Positions 8,374 through 15,945 of a DNA stretch of 42,391 nt are shown piece after piece. This DNA is from a virus. The stretch lies in the IMG/VR virus record IMGVR_UViG_3300029893_000021, positions 1 to 42,391 of that record; one strand, 5' to 3'. The position numbers and the translations under genes were made by a program. Position 1 is the first letter of the stretch. Each line of letters begins with the position of its first letter. Under the pieces are notes generated by a model, which saw only the letters and a program-made list of their open reading frames with translations, made no database searches and was not told the origin of the DNA.

Positions 8374-8844
8374 ATGAGTAACATAATGAATGCAAAGGAT
8401 GCTGTCAGTGCTTCTTTGGCTGAATGTTTTGTGACCATTGATGGAAACAGATACAATTTCATGCAAGCCATTGACCTGGAAGCAAACTTTGAAAAACAAA
8501 AGGCTGAAGTTCCTATTTTAGGGAAACCAGGCAGGGGAAACAAAAGCACTGGTTGGAAGGGAACAGGAAGTGCAACCTTCCATTACAACACCAGCATTTT
8601 CAGGGAACTTCTTTACAGGTATAAAAACACTGGTGAAGATATTTACTTTGACATCCAGGTTACAAACCAAGACCCAACTTCAGCGGTGGGAAGGCAGACT
8701 GTTATTTTGAAGGGGTGCAACATTGATGGTGGAATCTTGACCAAGTTTGATGCTGATGCTGAATACTTGGATGAAACTTTGGATTTCACCTTTGAAGATT
8801 TTGAAATTCCTGAAAAGTTCAATATGCTTCCTGGTATGCAGTAA
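8374..8844 (+). CDS. xkdM: Tail tube protein
   Basis: This 156-residue tube protein polymerises inside the sheath as hexameric rings. It has the XkdM-type pattern: a N-terminal arm, FVTIDGNRYNFMQAIDLEA, the motif GRGNKSTGWKGTGSATFHYN, then TLDFTFEDFEIPEKFN near the end. Size and position after the sheath agree. A perfect terminator hairpin directly follows, suggesting high expression relative to the chaperone gene downstream. Confidence 0.95.
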   Translation: MSNIMNAKDAVSASLAECFVTIDGNRYNFMQAIDLEANFEKQKAEVPILGKPGRGNKSTGWKGTGSATFHYNTSIFRELLYRYKNTGEDIYFDIQVTNQDPTSAVGRQTVILKGCNIDGGILTKFDADAEYLDETLDFTFEDFEIPEKFNMLPGMQ

Positions 8845-8849
8845 TAATC

Positions 8850-8883
8850 AAGGGATATACACAAATGTATATCCCTTCTAATT
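8850..8883 (+). terminator. Terminator after tail tube gene
   Basis: A perfect 12-bp stem (8850-8861 with 8866-8877) has a CAAA loop and is followed by a T-rich tract. It lies six bases after the tube stop codon and probably acts as a partial terminator. Confidence 0.8.
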
Positions 8884-8907
8884 TTTTAATTTGAAAGGAT
8901 GATTTAT

Positions 8908-9339
8908 ATGGGAAATCTATCAGGTTTTTTATCTCAAAATGCACTAAAGGTTGAAAATGTTAAGCATATAGTTTCAAAGCGGTTTCTTGATGAAGATGGG
9001 AAACCCATACCTTGGGAAATTCGCTGCATCACTTCCACTGAAGATGAAGCTTTAAGAAAGGCTTCCACAAAACGTGTTCCTGTTCCTGGTAAAAGGAATC
9101 AGTTCACACAGGAAGTGGATTATAACTTGTATCTTGGAAAGTTGGCTTCAACGTGTACTGCTTACCCAAACCTTGATGATGCTGAACTTCAGAACAGTTA
9201 TGGGGTTATGGGTGCGGATGCACTTTTGAAAACCATGTTGACACCTGGGGAATATGCGGATTACCTGACCAAGATTCAAGAAGTAAATGGTTTTGAAGTC
9301 ACTTTTGAGGAATCGGTTGAAGAAGCAAAAAACTCATAA
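8908..9339 (+). CDS. xkdN: Tail assembly chaperone, short form (XkdN-like)
   Basis: This protein of about 143 residues belongs to the phage tail assembly chaperone group (XkdN, functional counterpart of lambda gpG). It binds the tape measure protein during tail assembly. It ends GAA GCA AAA AAC TCA TAA, so the stop lies one codon beyond a canonical A AAA AAC slippery heptamer. I chose ATG 8908 because GAAAGGA lies about 8 bases upstream; an in-frame ATG at 8899 overlaps that site. It sits between the tube and tape measure genes, the expected place. Confidence 0.85.
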   Translation: MGNLSGFLSQNALKVENVKHIVSKRFLDEDGKPIPWEIRCITSTEDEALRKASTKRVPVPGKRNQFTQEVDYNLYLGKLASTCTAYPNLDDAELQNSYGVMGADALLKTMLTPGEYADYLTKIQEVNGFEVTFEESVEEAKNS

Positions 9340-9524
9340 GTGAAGGTGATTTTGAAGCAAACATTGCTTATTATTGCCTTCACAAACTTCACATGATTCC
9401 TTCCCAATTCTTGCAACTTGACAGGCAAGAAAGGGCTTTTATTGTAGCTGCAATTGAAATAAAACTTGATGAAGAAAAGAAACAGCAAAAACAGATTAAG
9501 AAACCAAGTAGAAAATCAAGATAG
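8908..9524 (+). CDS. Tail assembly chaperone, -1 frameshift product
   Basis: This is the extended form made when ribosomes slip back one base at 9327-9333. After the slip the reading continues with codon 9333-9335 (CTC) and gives about 63 further residues, ending in a basic KKPSRKSR tail at TAG 9522-9524. The added part has a FEANIAYYCLHKLHMIPSQF segment typical of the downstream half of frameshifted chaperones in PBSX-like phages. The downstream frame has no good start of its own. The arrangement parallels lambda gpG/gpGT. The frameshift is inferred from sequence and not measured. Confidence 0.85.
9327..9333 (+). promoter_or_regulatory. Programmed -1 ribosomal frameshift site
   Basis: The heptamer A AAA AAC lies in the X-XXY-YYZ register of the chaperone frame, six bases before the zero-frame stop's last base. 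It is the most efficient class of -1 slippery site in bacteria. The terminator hairpin at 9525 is too far away to act as the stimulator, and I see no strong pseudoknot. Confidence 0.85.
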
Positions 9525-9558
9525 CAGGATGGTTGATTGCAGTGACCATCCTGTTTTT
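9525..9558 (+). terminator. Terminator before tape measure gene
   Basis: A perfect 9-bp GC-rich stem, CAGGATGGT/ACCATCCTG, with an 11-base loop is followed by TTTTTCTTTT. It begins right after the frameshifted stop codon and lies 22 bases before the tape measure ATG. Confidence 0.85.
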
Positions 9559-9580
9559 CTTTTGAAAGGCAGGTGAGAGC

Positions 9581-11713
9581 ATGGCAACAATTAAGACTGC
9601 AATTCAGGTTTATGATGGAATGTCACCTGGACTGAAAGCAATGAACAATGCCATGGGCATTGTCATCAATTCATTTGAATCCTTGCAAAATGTGTCCAGT
9701 AATGCAGTTGATAGTAATAGCATTAAAACTGCAAGGGATGAACTTGCAAAGGCACAATATGCTTTTGATAATGTGGAAAGAGAAATCAAGGAAGCTGATG
9801 CAGCACAAAGGAACTTCAATGATAATATCAGGAATGGTCAAGTGGCTGCTGATGGCTTATCAAGAAAAATTAAAATGATAGCTGGAACATTGATTGGTAT
9901 TGCTGGAATAAGAAAAGGAATCAGTGCCATTGGTGACTGGCTGGGGCTTGCTGATGTTCAAAACAGGGCTGAAACCCAATTAAAGACAGTCATGGGGCAA
10001 AGGATGGGAACAATTGATATTCAAGCTGTTCTTGATGCAACCAGCCTTCAACAATCAGTTGGGGTTGTGGGTGATGAAATCCAATTGCTTGGGGCACAGC
10101 AGGTGGCAACCTTCCTGAATTCAGAAGCTGCCCTGAAAACTTTACTTCCTGCCATGAATAACCTTGCTGTTCAACAAAATGGTGTTGCAGTGTCAGGTGA
10201 AAACATGGTGAACATTGGTAATATGATGGGTAAAGTTATGCAAGGTCAAGTTGGTGCTTTGTCAAGGGTTGGCATAACCTTCAGTGAAGCAGAAGAACAG
10301 GTTCTTAAATATGGAACTGAACTTGAAAGGGCTGACATGCTTGCCCAAATTATCACCAACAATGTTGGAAACATGAATGAAGCCATGGCAAACACCCCTG
10401 AAGGACAGATGCAACAAATGCGGAACACCTGGGGTGATATTAAAGAAACTGTTGGAAATCACTTGTATCCTGCTGTTCTGCGGTTCTTTCAAACATTGAA
10501 TTCAAACTTACCACAGGCTGAATCAATGATGATGGGCTTTGCAAATGCTGCAATCATTGTCATGGAAATCCTTGGGCGGGTTCTTAATGTGGCAACTTCG
10601 GTTTATGATTTCTTTTCAACCAACTGGTCATGGATTTCACCAATCATTTGGGGAATTGTAGCAGCACTGATGGCTTATGAAATAGCAACTAAAGGGGCTG
10701 CACTGGCAACAGGAATATTTACATTATTGAAAATGGCTGCTGTTCCTATATATGCACTGTTGACAGGTGCGACAATGGCAAATACAGCAGCACAATGGGG
10801 CTTAAATGCAGCACTGTATGCTTGCCCATTGGTATGGATAATCATTTTAATAATTGCACTGATAGCGGTATTTTATGCGGTTGTTGCTGCGGTGAACCAC
10901 TTTGCAGGAACTTCAGTCAGTGCAACAGGAATTGTCTTTGGGGCTTTTGCAACATTGGGTGCTTTCTTATGGAACTTGTTCCTTGGTGTGTTTGAATTGG
11001 TTCTTGGGGTTATCAATGCCCTGGTCAATCCATTCATCAAGCTGGCAAACTTCATTGGCAATGTATTTACAAACCCAATATCTTCAGTCATTTATATGTT
11101 CCAAGGAATGGCTGATGGGGTTCTTGCTGTTCTTGAAAAGATTGCAAAAGCAATGGATTTTGTCTTTGGTTCAAATATGGCGGGTACAATTTCAGGTTGG
11201 CGGTCAGGTTTGAAGGATATGGCAGATGCAGCAGTTGCCAAATATGCACCTGATGAAAACTATCAAAAGATAATGAATGAACTTGATTTAAGTGTTGATG
11301 ATTTTGGGCTTAAAAGATGGGCTTACAGTGATGCTTGGGAAACTGGTTATAAAGCTGGTGAAAACCTTGAAAGTAAGTTGAACTTAAACAGCATCCTTGG
11401 TGATGCTTCAAGCACATTGGATGCTTATGAGTTTGGAAACCATCTTGATGGAATTTACAATGGGGTTGATGATACAGCCTTAAACACAGCATCCATGAAG
11501 GATTCAATGCAAGCAACAGAAGAAGAATTGAAGTATTTGCGGGATATAGCAGAAAAAGAAGTGGTCAACCGCTTCACCACTGCTGAAATCAAGATTGATG
11601 CACCAGTAAGTGCAAATATTGCTTCAAATATGGACTTGGATGGTGTTGTGACCTACTTGGAAGAAAAGCTTTATGAAACAATGCAAGTTGCAGCGGAAGG
11701 GGTGCATGGATAA
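9581..11713 (+). CDS. Tape measure protein
   Basis: This 710-residue tape measure sets tail length and is probably ejected with the DNA. The N-terminal half is helical and alanine/glutamine-rich (residues about 1-320). Several strongly hydrophobic segments follow between about residues 320 and 500, including LVWIIILIIALIAVFYAVV near 420. The C-terminus is again helical. It follows the frameshifted chaperone, the standard order. At the usual 0.15 nm per residue, a tail of roughly 100 nm would be expected. Its last base overlaps the next ATG. Confidence 0.9.
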   Translation: MATIKTAIQVYDGMSPGLKAMNNAMGIVINSFESLQNVSSNAVDSNSIKTARDELAKAQYAFDNVEREIKEADAAQRNFNDNIRNGQVAADGLSRKIKMIAGTLIGIAGIRKGISAIGDWLGLADVQNRAETQLKTVMGQRMGTIDIQAVLDATSLQQSVGVVGDEIQLLGAQQVATFLNSEAALKTLLPAMNNLAVQQNGVAVSGENMVNIGNMMGKVMQGQVGALSRVGITFSEAEEQVLKYGTELERADMLAQIITNNVGNMNEAMANTPEGQMQQMRNTWGDIKETVGNHLYPAVLRFFQTLNSNLPQAESMMMGFANAAIIVMEILGRVLNVATSVYDFFSTNWSWISPIIWGIVAALMAYEIATKGAALATGIFTLLKMAAVPIYALLTGATMANTAAQWGLNAALYACPLVWIIILIIALIAVFYAVVAAVNHFAGTSVSATGIVFGAFATLGAFLWNLFLGVFELVLGVINALVNPFIKLANFIGNVFTNPISSVIYMFQGMADGVLAVLEKIAKAMDFVFGSNMAGTISGWRSGLKDMADAAVAKYAPDENYQKIMNELDLSVDDFGLKRWAYSDAWETGYKAGENLESKLNLNSILGDASSTLDAYEFGNHLDGIYNGVDDTALNTASMKDSMQATEEELKYLRDIAEKEVVNRFTTAEIKIDAPVSANIASNMDLDGVVTYLEEKLYETMQVAAEGVHG

Positions 11714-12390
11714 TGGCATATATTATGTATTTGGATGGTGTTGCCTTACCCATCACACCTTCCAAATTGGAAATGAAAATTAAAAATCAAAACAAAACCA
11801 TCAACCTGATAAATGATGGTGAAGTAAACATGTTGAAGGATGCTGGACTTACTGAAATAGTATTGGAAGCGGTCATTCCACATGTCAGGTATCCTTTTGC
11901 AATATATTCAAGCGGGTTCAGGGATGCTTCATTCTTTCTTGGTAAGTTTGAAAAGTTAAAGACCAGTAAGAAACCTTTCCAGTTTATTTGTTCAAGAACT
12001 TCCCCTTCCAGGAAGCTTTTATTTGATACCAACATTAAAGTTTCCCTGGAAGATTACAAGATTGAAGAAGATGCTTCAGAAGGTCAAGATTTGACAGTAA
12101 CCATTGCATTGAAGCAATACAAGGATTATGGAACAAAGCTTGTGAATGTGAAAATTCAACAGGCAGCAGTGGTTCAGGTAGCAAGTGCAACAGTTCAAGC
12201 ACCAAGACCTGCCCAAACAGCACCAAAACCAAAGACTTATACAGTCAAAAGCGGGGATACCCTTTGGGCAATTGCAAAGAAGCATTTGGGCAATGGTAGC
12301 AGGTACACTGAAATTTATAATCTGAACAAAAGTAAAATCAGAAACCCCAATTTGATTTTTCCAGGTCAAGTTCTGACCTTACCAAGTTAA
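11713..12390 (+). CDS. xkdP: LysM-containing tail protein (XkdP-like)
   Basis: This 225-residue protein has an N-terminal domain of the XkdP/gp53 type (residues 1-140), an Ala/Pro/Gln-rich linker, and a C-terminal LysM domain at about residues 175-224 (YTVKSGDTLWAIAKKHLGNG and PNLIFPGQVLTLP). In PBSX-like tails this protein lies between the tape measure and the hub and helps assemble the baseplate centre. The LysM domain may bind peptidoglycan. It starts on the tape measure stop (ATAATG). Confidence 0.9.
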   Translation: MAYIMYLDGVALPITPSKLEMKIKNQNKTINLINDGEVNMLKDAGLTEIVLEAVIPHVRYPFAIYSSGFRDASFFLGKFEKLKTSKKPFQFICSRTSPSRKLLFDTNIKVSLEDYKIEEDASEGQDLTVTIALKQYKDYGTKLVNVKIQQAAVVQVASATVQAPRPAQTAPKPKTYTVKSGDTLWAIAKKHLGNGSRYTEIYNLNKSKIRNPNLIFPGQVLTLPS

Positions 12391-12403
12391 GGGGGGTGCT
12401 GAT

Positions 12404-13360
12404 GTGATTGAACTTTTAATTCAAAATGGAAATAGAGTATTCCAACCAGTGCTTCAGGATGAAGTAAGGTGGGAAACTGAAAGGAAAGGTCAACCTGGAA
12501 AGTTGACTTTTTCTGTTGTAAGTGATTCCATTATTAACTTTCAAGAAGGAAACCCTGTCAGGCTGAAGGTTGGCGGTGTGAATGTTTTTTATGGCTTTGT
12601 TTTTAAGAAAGAACGTGATAAAGAAAACATCATCAATGTTACAGCCTATGACCAATTAAGATATTTCAAAAATAAGGACACTTATATTTACAGCAACAAA
12701 ACTGCTGGGGAACTTATTCAGATGATTGCAGCAGACTTCAACCTTCGTACTGGAACACTGGAAAACACAGGCTTCAAGATTGCTTCCAGGATTGAGGACA
12801 ACAAAAGCTTATTTGATATTGTTCAAACCGCTTTGGATTTGACTTTGGAAAACAGAAGGAAAATGTATGTGCTTTATGATGACTTTGGAAGGCTGACCCT
12901 GAAGAATGTGGAATCCATGAAGCTGAACCTTCTGATTGATGATGAAGCTGCTGAAAACTACAAATACACTTCCACAATTGATGGTGAAACATACAACAGA
13001 ATCAAGCTTTCTTATGAAAATGATGAAACAGGTAAAAGGGAAATTTATATTGCCCAAGATTCAAGAAATATAAACAATTGGGGGGTGTTGCAATACTTTG
13101 AAAACATTGATAGTAAGGTGAACGGAAAAGCAAAGGCAGATGCCCTGCTTCAACTGTATAATGCCAAAACCCGCAATCTTACCATCAATAATGCTTTTGG
13201 TGATGTCAGGGTTCGTGCTGGTTCTTCCCTTCCCATCAAGCTTAATTTGGGGGATGTCAATGTTCAGAATTTCATGATAGTTGAGAAAGTGCAACACACC
13301 TTCAAAAATGATGAACACATGATGAATTTGACATTAAGAGGGGGTGGGTTCAGTGCCTAA
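12404..13360 (+). CDS. xkdQ: Tail hub protein (XkdQ / gpD-like)
   Basis: This 318-residue hub protein is of the XkdQ family, related to T4 gp27/P2 gpD, and forms the trimeric centre of the baseplate under the tube. The sequence is beta-rich, with FSVVSDSIINFQEGNPVRLK and GVNVFYGFVFKKERD near the N-terminus, the usual family pattern. The start is GTG 12404 after a GGGGGGTG ribosome site. Its end overlaps the next gene. Confidence 0.85.
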   Translation: MIELLIQNGNRVFQPVLQDEVRWETERKGQPGKLTFSVVSDSIINFQEGNPVRLKVGGVNVFYGFVFKKERDKENIINVTAYDQLRYFKNKDTYIYSNKTAGELIQMIAADFNLRTGTLENTGFKIASRIEDNKSLFDIVQTALDLTLENRRKMYVLYDDFGRLTLKNVESMKLNLLIDDEAAENYKYTSTIDGETYNRIKLSYENDETGKREIYIAQDSRNINNWGVLQYFENIDSKVNGKAKADALLQLYNAKTRNLTINNAFGDVRVRAGSSLPIKLNLGDVNVQNFMIVEKVQHTFKNDEHMMNLTLRGGGFSA

Positions 13361-13757
13361 CTTGATTGAAATTATAAAGCAAGCTGCCATTGAAGCGGTT
13401 ATTGCATCAAACCCTTGTGCAATCATGTTTGGAACAGTGACCAGCACAACCCCATTGAAGATAAATGTGGAACAAAGATTGACCCTGGATGCTTCACACT
13501 TGGTTCTGACAAGCCTGGTCAGGGATATTGAAGTGGATATGACAATAAACCATGCAACTGAAAACCACACCCATACCCACACTATAAGTGATACTTATTC
13601 AGGGGGCGGTTCAGCATCCAGTGAAACCCACAACCATGCTGTCACAGGTAAAAAGACCATGACTGTTCACCTGGGGCTTAAAGTTGGGGAATCGGTCATG
13701 TTGCTTCAGGTGCAGGGTGGTCAAAAATATATTGTTTTAGATAGGGTGGTGATGTAA
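13353..13757 (+). CDS. Baseplate protein, DUF2577 (XkdR-like)
   Basis: This protein of about 134 residues is of the DUF2577/XkdR type. The central part carries a histidine-rich stretch, NHATENHTHTHTISDTYSGG, and ETHNHAV. Such HxH motifs are typical of spike or puncturing-tip proteins that bind a metal ion, so this may form the tail tip beneath the hub. GTG 13353 is chosen because AGAGGGGGTG lies about 8 bases upstream; GTG 13344 is also in frame. It overlaps the hub gene, and its last base is shared with the next ATG. Confidence 0.75.
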   Translation: MPNLIEIIKQAAIEAVIASNPCAIMFGTVTSTTPLKINVEQRLTLDASHLVLTSLVRDIEVDMTINHATENHTHTHTISDTYSGGGSASSETHNHAVTGKKTMTVHLGLKVGESVMLLQVQGGQKYIVLDRVVM

Positions 13758-14158
13758 TGCTTCCAGCAGTAAATGATGATTTACAAACTGAATTTGAATT
13801 TGAAGAAGAACCTTCACATACTTACAGGATAAATTTGAATGAATCAACTATTGCTGGATATGTGGATGAACGTGAAGCCATGATGCAAGCCATTTACTTG
13901 ATTTTGAATATTGAAAGGTATGATTACCTGATATATAGCTGGAATTATGGTATTGAACTGAATGATTTGTATGGGCAACCAATACCCTTTGTTCTTCCTG
14001 AACTCAAAAGAAGAATCACTGAAGCACTGATGCAAGATTCAAGAATATTTGGTGTTGATGATTTTTCCTTTGAAACCACTAAAGGACAGGTTCATGCAAG
14101 CTTCACTGTAAACACAATATTTGGTGATGTTGAAGCAGAAAGGGTGGTGACAATTTAA
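13757..14158 (+). CDS. Baseplate wedge protein, DUF2634 (XkdS / gp25-like)
   Basis: This 133-residue protein is of the XkdS (DUF2634) group, counterpart of T4 gp25, which connects the baseplate wedges to the first sheath ring. It contains an AMMQAIYLILNIERYDYLIY segment and YGIELNDLYGQP, the characteristic family core (an EPR-like gp25 strand region). Position between DUF2577 and baseplate J is as in PBSX. Confidence 0.85.
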   Translation: MLPAVNDDLQTEFEFEEEPSHTYRINLNESTIAGYVDEREAMMQAIYLILNIERYDYLIYSWNYGIELNDLYGQPIPFVLPELKRRITEALMQDSRIFGVDDFSFETTKGQVHASFTVNTIFGDVEAERVVTI

Positions 14159-14159
14159 T

Positions 14160-15218
14160 ATGTTTGAACACATAACTTATGAAGTCATACTTCAAAGGAT
14201 GCTTGATGCTGTTCCACAGAATTTGGACAAAAGGGAAGCATCCATTATTTATAATGCACTTGCCCCTGCTGCTGTTGAATTACAGAACATGTATATTGAA
14301 TTTGATTGGATTTTGAATCAGTCATTTGCAGATACAGCACAAAGGGAATATCTGATTAAGCGGTGTGTAGAAAGGGGTATTGTTCCTGAAGAAGCAACAA
14401 AGGCAATCCTTGAAGGAACTTTCAATATTGATGTTCCTATTGGTTCAAGGTTTTCCCTTGATAATTTGAACTATCAAACCATTGAGAAGCTTTCAAATGG
14501 TGTTTTTCAAATGGAATGTGAAGCCCCTGGGGAAGTTGGAAACCAAAACCTTGGAACACTGATTCCAATTGATTACATTGATGGTTTGACCAGTGCTGAA
14601 TTGACTGCTGTTCTTATACCTGGGGAAGATGAAGAAGGAACTGAAGTATTAAGGCAAAGGTATTTTAATTCCTTTGAAACCAATCCTTATGGTGGAAACA
14701 GGCAAGATTATATTCAGAAAACCAATGCTATTGCTGGGGTTGGTTCAACCAAAGTCACACCCATTTGGGATGGTGGGGGAACAGTTCTTATTACCATATT
14801 GGATTCCAGTTTTAACAAAGCATCAAGTGTTTTGATTGATACAGTTCAGAACATTCTTGACCCTGCTGGCAATCCAGGAAAGGGGGATGGGGTTGCCCCA
14901 ATTGGTCATGTGGTAACAGTGAACACAGTGAATGAAGTGACAGTGAATATATCAACAACAGTCACCTTGGACACAGGTTATAATTGGTCACAAGTGGAAG
15001 GTGATGTGATTGCAGCAATTGAAGCTTATTTGCTGGAAATCAGAACAGAATGGGCAAATAATACCTTGAATATTGTCAGGATTGCCCAAATTGACACCAG
15101 GGTTTTGACTATTGATGGAATCATTGATATTTCAAATACCAAAATCAATGGTCAAGCTGAAAACTTGAACCTTGGTGAATATGAAATTCCTGTATTGGGA
15201 ACGGTGGTGAACTCATGA
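14160..15218 (+). CDS. xkdT: Baseplate J-like wedge protein
   Basis: This 352-residue baseplate wedge protein is of the gpJ/XkdT family, counterpart of T4 gp6. Diagnostic segments are AQREYLIKRCVERGI, EEGTEVLRQRYFNS and NPYGGNRQDYIQKTNAIAGV (residues about 160-195). The wedges form an iris around the hub that opens when fibres bind. It starts one base after the gp25-like stop, and its own end overlaps the next start by 4 bases (ATGA). Confidence 0.92.
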   Translation: MFEHITYEVILQRMLDAVPQNLDKREASIIYNALAPAAVELQNMYIEFDWILNQSFADTAQREYLIKRCVERGIVPEEATKAILEGTFNIDVPIGSRFSLDNLNYQTIEKLSNGVFQMECEAPGEVGNQNLGTLIPIDYIDGLTSAELTAVLIPGEDEEGTEVLRQRYFNSFETNPYGGNRQDYIQKTNAIAGVGSTKVTPIWDGGGTVLITILDSSFNKASSVLIDTVQNILDPAGNPGKGDGVAPIGHVVTVNTVNEVTVNISTTVTLDTGYNWSQVEGDVIAAIEAYLLEIRTEWANNTLNIVRIAQIDTRVLTIDGIIDISNTKINGQAENLNLGEYEIPVLGTVVNS

Positions 15219-15925
15219 TAAAAGATGCTGATTTGATTTCATACCTTCCCCCTGTTCTTCAAAATATCAGGGAACTTCAAGCCATAACCAATGCAGAAAA
15301 CCCTGAATTTCAACTGGTGTTTGATACTTCTGAAAAGGTTTTAGGGAATCTATTCATCCATGATGCTGATGAAGCTGGAATTGCAAAATATGAAAAAATC
15401 CTTGGAATTAAACCTTCATCAGATGATACCCTTCAATCAAGAATATTCAGGGTGATGGCAAGGTGGAATGACAGGATTCCTTACACTTGGAATTCCTTCT
15501 TGGACAAACTTGACATTTTATGTGGTGAAGGCAATTACACCATTATTTTGAAAAATGATGAATACACCATTGACCTGACAACCCATATTGGCATTTATGG
15601 TGGACTTAATGAACTTTACAACCTGTTGGAAAAGGTCATTCCTTGCAACCTGATTGTAAATGCTGAAAATATTTTATTCGGTCAACAGCAAACAGCACTG
15701 TATTTTGGCAGTGCTGTTACTTGTGGGTTGCATTATACCCTTACAACAAACATCAATGAAGATTATGAAGTGAAGTCAGATGTAAGACTTGGTTCAAAGA
15801 TTGTGGATGGTATGCACTATCTTCTTACTTCAAATATCAGTGAAGATTATCAAGTTTCTTCTGATGTAAAGATGGGTTCAAAGGTCATTGATGGTGCGGT
15901 TTATACATTAAAAAGTGCAGATTAA
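15215..15925 (+). CDS. Baseplate protein, DUF2313 (XkdU-like)
   Basis: This 236-residue protein is of the DUF2313/XkdU (YmfQ) family, which links the wedge to the tail fibre. The N-terminal 150 residues match the family. The C-terminal 80 residues contain two near-identical repeats (HYTLTTNINEDYEVKSDVRL and HYLLTSNISEDYQVSSDVKM) and a third partial copy. The repeats look like a duplicated beta-hairpin module that may dock the fibre. It overlaps the baseplate J gene and is followed 20 bases later by the fibre. Confidence 0.8.
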   Translation: MIKDADLISYLPPVLQNIRELQAITNAENPEFQLVFDTSEKVLGNLFIHDADEAGIAKYEKILGIKPSSDDTLQSRIFRVMARWNDRIPYTWNSFLDKLDILCGEGNYTIILKNDEYTIDLTTHIGIYGGLNELYNLLEKVIPCNLIVNAENILFGQQQTALYFGSAVTCGLHYTLTTNINEDYEVKSDVRLGSKIVDGMHYLLTSNISEDYQVSSDVKMGSKVIDGAVYTLKSAD

Positions 15926-15945
15926 AGAAAGGTGGTAAATGAACA

